From NCBI RefSeq assembly GCF_008728965.1, contig NZ_VSMC01000002.1:1-64000 (forward strand): a stretch of 64,000 bases of DNA, written 5' to 3'. The DNA is from Heminiphilus faecis (lineage in GTDB: Bacteria > Bacteroidota > Bacteroidia > Bacteroidales > Muribaculaceae). The position numbers and the translations under genes were made by a program. A model generated the notes under the pieces. The model worked only from the letters and a program-made list of their open reading frames with translations, was not told where the DNA came from and searched no databases. Within the stretch, counting starts at the first letter, position 1, and each line of letters begins with the position of its first letter. Below are positions 1 to 6,737 of this stretch, piece after piece.

Positions 1-22
1 TTTTTTCTACCGATTCACTCTT

Positions 23-44
23 GGGGGCGGACTCGGCCGCCCCC
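23..44. repeat. GC-rich perfect hairpin at the left edge
   Basis: An 8-bp perfect stem (GGGGGCGG with CCGCCCCC) closes a 6-base loop in a patch much richer in GC than its surroundings. No T-run follows on either strand within a few bases, so it is not a standard terminator. It lies beyond the stop of the AraC-type fragment and may be part of a dispersed GC-rich element. Its role is unknown. Confidence 0.4.
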
Positions 45-125
45 GCCGCTTGGGCATCCCCCTCCGAGAGGAGTGAGGTTGGTCTGCTTATCTAAGCAAA
101 GTTTTTGCACTTCGATTTTGAATCT

Positions 126-401
126 TCACACATTTTCAGCATGGTGAATCTGAACGATATCACCGGAAAAGCATAAAAACAGGTCATTTTGCTTAATAAT
201 ATATTCTTTTAGATTTATACTGCATCTTATCTGACCTCTGATACAGATCAGGACCGTAATCGCATCTAAACGGACAGGTAAAGAAAACAGTTCCATCCTG
301 TTTACCGGAGTTATCAATACACGACCATTTTGCAGATACGTTGCTTCGCTTGACGTGTAATGTTGAATCAATGTTGATATAGGGACAGTATCAAATGCCA
401 T
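126..401 (-). pseudogene. AraC-type regulator, N-terminal fragment
   Basis: The 91-residue product resembles the N-terminal ligand-binding (cupin-like) part of Bacteroidales AraC-family regulators. The stretch ending NDLFLCFSGDIVQIHHAENV is the typical beta-strand ending of that domain. A complete member would be about 280-300 residues with a C-terminal AraC helix-turn-helix, which is not seen in the 125 bases left before the window edge. Immediately after the TGA the same frame continues plausibly for a few codons (RFKIEV), so the stop may replace a Trp codon. It then runs into GC-rich sequence without AraC character. It is divergent from the adjacent efflux genes, the usual place for their regulator. 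It is probably non-functional or acts only as a truncated domain. Confidence 0.5.
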
Positions 402-425
402 AGTTCAGAATTTTAATTTACAAGA

Positions 426-433
426 CAAATGTA
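426..433 (-). promoter_or_regulatory. -7 box for the AraC-type fragment
   Basis: The minus strand reads TACATTTG, a match to the Bacteroidetes -7 pattern TAnnTTTG, 25 bases before the ATG at 401. No TTG sits at the usual 19-20 base spacing upstream, so support is partial. Confidence 0.35.
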
Positions 434-480
434 TTAAAAACTAATTGTTTTTTTATCCACAAAAGAGCTAAAAACGCCAT

Positions 481-519
481 ATGCTCCAAACCGCGCTCCA
501 TATTGAACTGTTGGAGCAT
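481..519. promoter_or_regulatory. 9-bp inverted repeat, candidate operator
   Basis: ATGCTCCAA (481-489) and TTGGAGCAT (511-519) are perfect inverted copies separated by 21 bases, between the divergent AraC-type fragment and the TolC gene. The right copy overlaps the TTG of the candidate efflux promoter, which suits a repressor or activator site. A third partial copy (GCTCCA) lies between the arms. Confidence 0.5.
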
Positions 520-539
520 TTCTCTTATGCCGAACTTTG
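511..539 (+). promoter_or_regulatory. Candidate promoter of the efflux operon
   Basis: TTG (511-513) and GAACTTTG (532-539) are 18 bases apart and resemble the Bacteroidetes -33/-7 pair, with a two-base departure from TA in the -7 box. The first gene starts at 564, so the leader would be very short. Confidence 0.4.
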
Positions 540-563
540 CAAGCGAAATAATCAATAGTGAAA

Positions 564-1946
564 ATGAACAGATCTATAACCACATTTCTTACATCCTTAC
601 TCATTTCTTCTTTTGCTTGCATGGGAGAAACCCGCACAATATCCTTAGAGGAATGCCGGGATCTCGCCATAAACAATAATAAGGAATTACGTATGGCTCA
701 CATGCGCCAACAGGGAGCACATTATCAGCGCAAAGCTGCATTCACAAAGTATCTGCCGAAAATATCCGCTACCGGAATGTATATGAGAACCGGTGACGAG
801 ATATCTCTTTTGAGCGACGAACAGAAAAACTCGTTGTCACATCTTGGAGATATGGTTCAGATTCCCGGTCTGCCATTGAACGCATTGGGCGAAAAGCTCA
901 ATGATGCCCTACGTACTGATACACGAAATATGACCGCAGCTGCAATAATGCTTACTCAGCCCATATATATGGGAGGTAAAATCAGAGCATACAACAAGAT
1001 TACCAGTTATGCAGAACAGATTGCAGGTGATCAGGCTGATTTACAATTACAGGACTTAATCGTGGAGGTTGATGAAACATACTGGAAAATAGTTGAACTG
1101 CACTCAAAAAAAGAGCTTGCCGAGGGTTATATAAAGCTTATTCAGACTCTTGACAGCGATGTCACCCAACTCATACACGAAGGCTTTGCGACAAAAGCCG
1201 ATGGGCTAAGCGTCAAAGTCAAATTAAATGAGGCCAAGGTGACATTGATACAAGTCGATAATGGTCTGTCCATAATGCGCATGCTTATGTGTCAGTTATG
1301 CGGTCTTGATATGAATACCGACTTAAGGCTTGCCGATGAGAATACTACAGGACCCAGCTATGTTCTCATGCCCGATTGCGGGAATTTGAATGAATGGCAC
1401 GGCAGACCGGAACTCCGTATGCTTGAAAAGTCAATTAAAATCAATGAGGAGAAAGTCAAAATAGCACGTTCCGAATTTTTGCCGTCTGTCGCACTTACAG
1501 GAGGATACATGTTAAGCAATCCGTCTGTGTTCAATGGATTTGAGAAAAAATTCAATGGCACATGGAATGTCGGAGTCGCTGTCAATATCCCCATACTTAC
1601 TTGAGGAGAACGGTCCTACAAGGCAAAGGAGGCCAAAACGAATGTAATGATATCGCGGCTACATATTGAAGAAATCGAAGAAAAAATAGAGCTACAGGTC
1701 AGCCAGTGCCGCCAAAAAGCAACAGAAGCACATGAGCGTTATGTCGCTGCTATCGGAAACAGAGAGGAAGCAGATGAAAATCTGAGATGCGCCAATTACA
1801 GGCTGAAAGAAGGCATCATACCGGTCAGCAATGTCATCGAAGCTCAGACTGCATGGCTTTCGGCTCATTCTGATTTAATATCGGCATCTGTCGATGAAAG
1901 GCTTGCCAGTCTTTATCTGCTCAAATCATTAGGACTAATCAAATAA
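564..1946 (+). pseudogene. TolC-family outer-membrane efflux protein, interrupted by in-frame TGA
   Basis: This would be the outer-membrane exit duct of a three-part efflux or secretion pump. The ATG at 564 gives a signal peptide (Ser/Leu-rich, about residues 5-20) and then the family opening RTISLEECRDLAINNN. A TGA at 1602-1604 ends the first 346 codons. The same frame continues without interruption from 1605 to 1946 as recognisable TolC sequence (GERSYKAKEAK, then long helices and EAQTAWLSAHSDL). Restoring one Trp codon would give a normal protein of about 460 residues. The break removes the second half of the helical barrel, so the product should not assemble. A restart at the ATG at 1647 could make only the last 99 residues. 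The adaptor gene follows 10 bases later. A sequencing error is the main alternative. Confidence 0.75.
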
Positions 1947-1956
1947 AACCATTATA

Positions 1957-2940
1957 ATGAAAAAGAATCTGAACATAATTATCGTCATTGCCTCTATCTT
2001 CACTCTTGTAATTATAGCAGTGATAGTAGTTGGTCTCACTTTGCCCTCTCAAAAAGAGACAATACAGGGTCAAGCCGAAATGACAGATTACAGGCTGTCA
2101 AGCAAAATACCCGCCCGCGTCCTTGAAATCAGGGTAAAAAAAGGTGACATGGTGTCGAAAGGAGACACGTTGGTAATTCTGGACGCACCCGACATCGAGG
2201 CTAAACTCTCACAGGCTCAGGCGGCTTTCGACGCGGCTCAGGCTCTGGAACTCAAAGCCCGCAACGGGGCCCGCAACGAACAGATACAGGGAGCATACGC
2301 CACATGGCAAAAAGCTATAGCCGGACGAGATGTCGCAGAAAAGACATACAGCCGTGTGAACCGCCTCTTTGAAAAAGGTGTGATGGCTGAACAAAAACGT
2401 GATGAGGCTTACGCCCAGTATCAGGCTGCGATAGCGACAGAACAAGCTGCAAAATCGCAGTATGACATGGCTGTGAACGGCTCCAGACATGAAGATATGA
2501 CGGCTGCCCGTGCGCAAGTCGAAAGGGCTCAGGGCGCAATAAAGGAAGTCAGCTCTTATGTGTCGGAAACGGCGCTCATAGCTACTGCCGACGGTGTTGT
2601 GACCGATATTTTTCCCGAAATAGGAGAACTTGTAGGCAGCGGTGCCCCGATCATGAATGTATCGGTAATTGATGACATGTGGTTCACATTCAATGTCCGT
2701 GAAGATATGTTGCCCGGAATAACCGTCGGCACCGAAATGGATGTGTATGTGCCTGCTTTCGACAAATCCGTCAAGGTACGGATAGAGCGTATAAAAGATG
2801 TAGGTAGTTTCGCCACATGGAAAGCCACAAAAGCATTGGACAAATATGACCTGAAGACATTTGAGGTTCAGGCTTATCCTGTGCAGCCGGAAGATCTGGT
2901 AGGATTAAGAGCCGGCATGACCGCCGTATTTGAGAAATGA
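1957..2940 (+). CDS. HlyD-type periplasmic adaptor (membrane fusion protein)
   Basis: Membrane-anchored adaptor linking inner-membrane permeases to a TolC-type duct. Of 327 residues, about 5-28 form one membrane segment. A biotinyl-lipoyl-like half-motif follows (KIPARVLEIRVKKGDMVSKG), then a long alpha-hairpin (about 75-205) with repeated Ala/Gln-rich heptads. The second lipoyl half (ATADGVVTDIFPEIGELVGSG) and a beta-barrel domain end the protein. It resembles YbhG/HlyD_D23 proteins. It is flanked by the broken TolC gene and by two ABC-2 permeases, the next starting 4 bases after its stop, so this is one operon. The gene itself is intact. Substrate unknown; drug or toxic-compound export is the usual role of this arrangement. 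Confidence 0.9.
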   Translation: MKKNLNIIIVIASIFTLVIIAVIVVGLTLPSQKETIQGQAEMTDYRLSSKIPARVLEIRVKKGDMVSKGDTLVILDAPDIEAKLSQAQAAFDAAQALELKARNGARNEQIQGAYATWQKAIAGRDVAEKTYSRVNRLFEKGVMAEQKRDEAYAQYQAAIATEQAAKSQYDMAVNGSRHEDMTAARAQVERAQGAIKEVSSYVSETALIATADGVVTDIFPEIGELVGSGAPIMNVSVIDDMWFTFNVREDMLPGITVGTEMDVYVPAFDKSVKVRIERIKDVGSFATWKATKALDKYDLKTFEVQAYPVQPEDLVGLRAGMTAVFEK

Positions 2941-2944
2941 CAAT

Positions 2945-4126
2945 ATGAACAATAAGTCAACATACCGACGCATCTTGGCAATAAGCCGGAGAGAGCTGGG
3001 CATATATTCGCGCCGCCCGCTGTTCCTCTTCTGCCTTCTTGTCGCACCGGTGCTGTGCGTGGTTCTGTTCGTCACACTGATGGACGACGGACTTCCTACA
3101 AAATTGCCGACCGGAATAGTGGATGAGGACAACACGCAGATTTCTCGTGTGATCACCCGTACCATCGACGCTCTGGAGGAAACAGATATCAAGTATTCAT
3201 ATCCGGATTTCACCGAGGCCCGGAAAGCGATGCAGCGCGGGGAGATATACGCTTTCTTCTACATTCCTCGTGGAACGACCGAGAAAGCCATATCCAACAG
3301 GCAACCGCAGATTTCTTTTTACACCAACGATGCCTATCTTCTCGCAGGGTCATTACTGATGAAGGATCTGAAGACGGCCTCAGAGTCAACCGGAATGGCG
3401 ATAACACGTGAAAACCTCTATGCCCACGGCCTTACAGAAACACAGGCGATGGGGATAATTCAGCCTATTGTCATCGAGTCACATCCGTTGAACAATCCAG
3501 AACTTGACTATTCGGTATATCTCAACAATGTGCTTCTTCCGGGTATATTGATACTGTTGATAACACTTGCCACCACCTACACCATTGGGCTGGAATGGAA
3601 GCAAGGAACTCAGAAGCGGCTTTTCGCTATGGCAGGAAATTCCTCATGGATAGCACTGATAGGAAAACTATTGCCACAGACTCTGCTGTTCTCGCTGGTA
3701 TTCATATTCTATGATGTATATTTCTATCAGTTCCTACGCTTCCCATGTAACAGCGGAATATTCCCGATGATAATGCTGGGAATACTAACAGTTCTTGCCT
3801 CTCAAGGTTTCGGTGTGTTCTTGTTTGGTGTATTCAGCGGCCAAATGCGACTCTCGATGTGTATATGTTCGTTATGGGGCATACTGTCGTTCTCTCTTGC
3901 AGGCTTCACATATCCTGTGACATCCATGGCGAAGTGGTTGGAATTTTTCTCATGGATTTTCCCATTGCGGCAATACTATCTGATATATGTAAATCAGGCA
4001 TTGAACGGCTATCCTGCCAGTTATGTATGGACTTCTGTTCTGACACTTGTCGTATTTGCCCTATTGCCGGTATTGGTCATAAGGAGATACCGCACCGCAT
4101 TTTTGAAATATAAATATAAACCGTGA
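2945..4126 (+). CDS. ABC-2 family transporter permease, first copy
   Basis: Inner-membrane permease of the ABC-2 type (YbhS/YbhR-like), 393 residues from the ATG at 2945. A nearer upstream TTG at 2930 overlaps the adaptor gene and is less likely. An N-terminal membrane segment (about 25-45) is followed by a large extracytoplasmic domain (about 45-200). Five or more hydrophobic segments make up the C-terminal half, with the typical ALAGFTYP-like turn (SLAGFTYPVTSMAKWLEFFSW). It is followed 7 bases later by a second permease of the same fold. No ABC ATPase is encoded beside them, which is common for this gene set in Bacteroidales; an ATPase from elsewhere may serve them. Confidence 0.88.
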   Translation: MNNKSTYRRILAISRRELGIYSRRPLFLFCLLVAPVLCVVLFVTLMDDGLPTKLPTGIVDEDNTQISRVITRTIDALEETDIKYSYPDFTEARKAMQRGEIYAFFYIPRGTTEKAISNRQPQISFYTNDAYLLAGSLLMKDLKTASESTGMAITRENLYAHGLTETQAMGIIQPIVIESHPLNNPELDYSVYLNNVLLPGILILLITLATTYTIGLEWKQGTQKRLFAMAGNSSWIALIGKLLPQTLLFSLVFIFYDVYFYQFLRFPCNSGIFPMIMLGILTVLASQGFGVFLFGVFSGQMRLSMCICSLWGILSFSLAGFTYPVTSMAKWLEFFSWIFPLRQYYLIYVNQALNGYPASYVWTSVLTLVVFALLPVLVIRRYRTAFLKYKYKP

Positions 4127-4133
4127 TACAGTT

Positions 4134-5318
4134 ATGAAATCTATTTTGAACATAGCGCAGATATGGTACAATGAATTGCGCTGCATCTGCAAGGATCCGG
4201 GCATATTGATGTTCATACTGTTCGTGCCGTTTGCCTATCCGCTGCTGTATTCCTACATATATACCAATGAGGTGGTTAACGATGTGCCTGTTGCGGTGAT
4301 TGACGAATGTAACAATTCTTTAAGCCGGGAGTTTATCAGAAATATCGACGCTTCGTCCGATGTGAAAATTGTTGCTCATTGCAATAGTATGGATGAGGCG
4401 AATGAATTGCTGATGGGACAAAAAACATACGGGATAATAAAAATTCCAGCTTCGTTCTCATCTGATCTTTATCACGGGGAACAGACACGGGTCGGCGTGT
4501 ACTGTGACATGGGCAAGATGCTGAATTATAAGGCAATACTTTTGACTACGACCAATGTAGCCCTTGCCATGAACAAGGATATAAAAGTTGAGAGGCACTT
4601 GCCGGCAACAACACAGCGGCAGGAAGAAATAACAAAAATGCCTGTTGAATATGAGCATGTTCCTCTGTATAACCCCCAGAGCGGATTCGCGGCTTTCCTG
4701 ATACCGCCTGTGCTTATATTGATTATCCAGCAGACAATATTCCTCGGAATAGGTATGTCGATGGGCGATTCACGCGAACGGAACAGGGGAAGCGTCATTC
4801 CATTCAATAAATGGTACAAGAACCCTGTCCACATTGTGTTTGGCAAGGGGCTGCCTTATTTCTTCCTTTATATCCTCATTGCAGTATATATGTTTACCGT
4901 GGTCACACGGATATTCACATTGCCGCAACTCGGTGACTATTGGACATTCATAGCATTTATTGTTCCCTATCTGCTGGCCTGCATATTCATGGGAATGGTG
5001 TTGTCGTCACTTGTTTATCGCAGGGAAGACTGCATAATGCTGTTTGTATTCATGTCTGTTCCTTTGCTGTTCCTGTCAGGGCTGTCTTATCCCGGAGCCT
5101 CAATACCGGAATTCCTGAAATACATTTCGTATGTATTTCCCTCGACATTCGGCACAAACGGATACGTAAGGATTACTGCAATGGGAGCGTCGCTTCAGGA
5201 TGTGAGAACCGAGTATTGCGGACTATGGATCCAGACCGGAATATACTTCGTAATGGCATGCCTGTACTATCGGCATCAGATTCTGAATATTGTAAAGAAA
5301 GTAAAACCAACACTATAA
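4134..5318 (+). CDS. ABC-2 family transporter permease, second copy
   Basis: A 394-residue inner-membrane permease with the same plan as its upstream neighbour: one membrane segment at about 22-42, an extracytoplasmic domain to about 180, then six hydrophobic segments ending in YYRHQILNIVKK. The conserved loop before the last segments reads FLSGLSYPGASIPEFLKY. Together with the preceding permease it probably forms a heterodimeric membrane core. Its stop is 4 bases before the start of the small winged-helix gene, so these are likely co-transcribed. Because the duct gene at the operon start is broken, the pump may be idle or may borrow another TolC. Confidence 0.88.
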   Translation: MKSILNIAQIWYNELRCICKDPGILMFILFVPFAYPLLYSYIYTNEVVNDVPVAVIDECNNSLSREFIRNIDASSDVKIVAHCNSMDEANELLMGQKTYGIIKIPASFSSDLYHGEQTRVGVYCDMGKMLNYKAILLTTTNVALAMNKDIKVERHLPATTQRQEEITKMPVEYEHVPLYNPQSGFAAFLIPPVLILIIQQTIFLGIGMSMGDSRERNRGSVIPFNKWYKNPVHIVFGKGLPYFFLYILIAVYMFTVVTRIFTLPQLGDYWTFIAFIVPYLLACIFMGMVLSSLVYRREDCIMLFVFMSVPLLFLSGLSYPGASIPEFLKYISYVFPSTFGTNGYVRITAMGASLQDVRTEYCGLWIQTGIYFVMACLYYRHQILNIVKKVKPTL

Positions 5319-5322
5319 ATAT

Positions 5323-5550
5323 ATGGATACAAATTTAATCGCCAGAAATGCTATGCGTATATGGCAACTCATGAACAACGGCACGACTTGGTGCTATGAC
5401 AAACTGAAACGAGCCACAGAACTCTCGGACCGGGAGATAAATGCCGCATTAGGATGGCTTGCGCGGGAAGATACGGTTGAGATTTTACCCGATCCGGTAA
5501 CTCAGGAGGACACTTACAAAGTGCGCCACTACTGGGAGGGAGGTCTCTGA
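5323..5550 (+). CDS. Winged helix-turn-helix protein (DUF2582 type)
   Basis: A 75-residue cytoplasmic protein that is essentially one winged-helix domain: MRIWQLMNNGTTWCYDKLKRATELSDREINAALGWLAREDTVEI covers helices 1-3 and the start of the wing. It matches the DUF2582 winged-helix family common in Bacteroidetes, whose members are small and of uncertain DNA target. Position at the end of the efflux operon suggests local regulation or co-regulation, but nothing in the sequence proves it. Confidence 0.8.
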   Translation: MDTNLIARNAMRIWQLMNNGTTWCYDKLKRATELSDREINAALGWLAREDTVEILPDPVTQEDTYKVRHYWEGGL

Positions 5551-5563
5551 ACCAAAATGGACT

Positions 5564-5653
5564 GTTGGCGTCGTTTAAGCTGATCAGGGCATCAGTAGGG
5601 CATATGCGAAAGAACGGCTACTGAAAATACAGGTTTGAATCCTGTCGTCAACA
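5564..5653 (+). ncRNA. tRNA-like structure or tRNA remnant
   Basis: In the 145-base gap before pldA, GTTGGCG (5564-5570) pairs with CGTCAAC (5646-5652) over 7 bp with one G-U. Directly inside it, ACAGG and CCTGT (5629-5645) close a 7-base loop TTTGAAT, as in a tRNA T-arm stacked on an acceptor stem. The total of 90 bases is class II tRNA length. The middle does not fold as normal D and anticodon arms. It offers instead a 7-bp stem TCAGTAG/CTACTGA (5592-5598 with 5618-5624) with a 19-base loop and a competing CTGAT/ATCAG stem. It may be a decayed tRNA, an attachment-site scar or a tRNA-like regulatory RNA. Confidence 0.35.
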
Positions 5654-5695
5654 CTAACAGACTTTTTATCAAAAAACAATCATTTTCAATAAACA

Positions 5696-6601
5696 ATGGA
5701 GAAATCACATAACAGCCATACAATCGGTGCAAGTCATGAAGATCTTATGGGTTTGCCTATGGGAGCCGGACGTTTAATGCTGGCATTATGCCTTCTCCTG
5801 ACATGTCTTTCGGTCGGAGCACAGATTCATGACAAAGAACATCATCAACCCATAGATGCGGACAGCGTACGTCGTGAGTTTGACAAAGGACCCTATTTTA
5901 CGTTATATAAAGATAATTACTTCATTTTCGGACTGTCAATCGGTCCCAAAGCCACAAAAGAAAACACCAACGTAAAGGTTCAAATATCTGTCAGACAGAA
6001 GCTGACGAAATCAACTCTTCCTTTTGGCTCATACCTATATTTGTGCTACACCCAAAAGGTATTTTGGAATATACTCGAAGAGTCGTTGCCAATGACAGAC
6101 CTTAACTTTAATCCGGGTATCGGTCTTGCCAAACCGGTTTTTAAGAACGGCAAATACATGGGCAAAATCATACTGCAACTTGAACATGAGAGCAATGGAC
6201 GTGATTCTATTGAATCACGTTCATGGAACAGGCTGAGCCTTGGAGCCGATTTGCTTGTGTCAAACAATCTGCTTGTCCATGCTAAAGTGTGGATACCATA
6301 CGTTGACGGTGAACACAACAAGGACTTATTAAAATATGTGGGTATAGTGCAGGCCGGAGTTGAACTTTCGTCTAACAACAGAAGATGGAAAGGAAGCCTT
6401 GTATTGACAAAACGCAAGAATTGGAAACTTGACTTTAACACCGTCGCAGAGATTTCATGGCAGTTTTCCCGTAATGCCGACTGGTGTCTGTTCGCTCAAT
6501 ACTACAACGGATATGGAGAAGGACTGCTTGACTACAATAAGTTTTCTTCACATCTGAGAGCCGGTATTGTAATTAGGCCAAAGCTATTTAGCAATTACTG
6601 A
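5696..6601 (+). CDS. pldA: Outer-membrane phospholipase A (OMPLA)
   Basis: Outer-membrane phospholipase A1/A2, which hydrolyses misplaced phospholipids in the outer leaflet. The catalytic set is visible: H164 and S166 in HESNGRDS, and N178 in SRSWNR, with the H-to-N spacing of 14 seen in the E. coli enzyme. The second family signature NGYGEGLLDYN lies near the C-terminus, and the protein ends in alternating beta-strand residues. The 301-residue length includes a long N-region before the signal peptide (LMLALCLLLTCLSVGAQ, about 27-43), so an internal Met at residue 18 or 22 may be the real start. It stands alone after the efflux operon and converges with valS. Confidence 0.9.
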   Translation: MEKSHNSHTIGASHEDLMGLPMGAGRLMLALCLLLTCLSVGAQIHDKEHHQPIDADSVRREFDKGPYFTLYKDNYFIFGLSIGPKATKENTNVKVQISVRQKLTKSTLPFGSYLYLCYTQKVFWNILEESLPMTDLNFNPGIGLAKPVFKNGKYMGKIILQLEHESNGRDSIESRSWNRLSLGADLLVSNNLLVHAKVWIPYVDGEHNKDLLKYVGIVQAGVELSSNNRRWKGSLVLTKRKNWKLDFNTVAEISWQFSRNADWCLFAQYYNGYGEGLLDYNKFSSHLRAGIVIRPKLFSNY

Positions 6602-6684
6602 ATTTATAAAACACTGTTAATCGATCATGGGTATCTTTCTGCTGGCGCCGAAGAACGCAGCCCCGAGAATACATCATTTATGAA

Positions 6685-6718
6685 ACAGGCGTGGCAACTT
6701 AGTGTTTGCCACGCCTGT
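6685..6718. terminator. Bidirectional terminator between pldA and valS
   Basis: A perfect 13-bp stem (6685-6697 with 6706-6718, core CAGGCGTGGCAA) with an 8-base loop lies between the two convergent genes. Flanking T-runs are weak on both sides. Confidence 0.65.
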
Positions 6719-6737
6719 ATGTGCATACATAAAATCT

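Noticed and set aside
558-563. GTG at 558 as start of the TolC-type gene
   Set aside because: The ATG two codons later gives the same signal peptide and is the more usual start codon.
126-1946. TGA read as tryptophan (recoding) to explain the two interrupted genes
   Set aside because: TGA is used as a normal stop in many intact genes of this window, and Trp is otherwise encoded by TGG, so nonsense mutation or sequence error is simpler.
5564-5653. Functional tRNA call
   Set aside because: Acceptor and T-arm fit, but no acceptable D-arm and no 5-bp/7-base anticodon arm could be drawn, so only a tRNA-like structure is reported.
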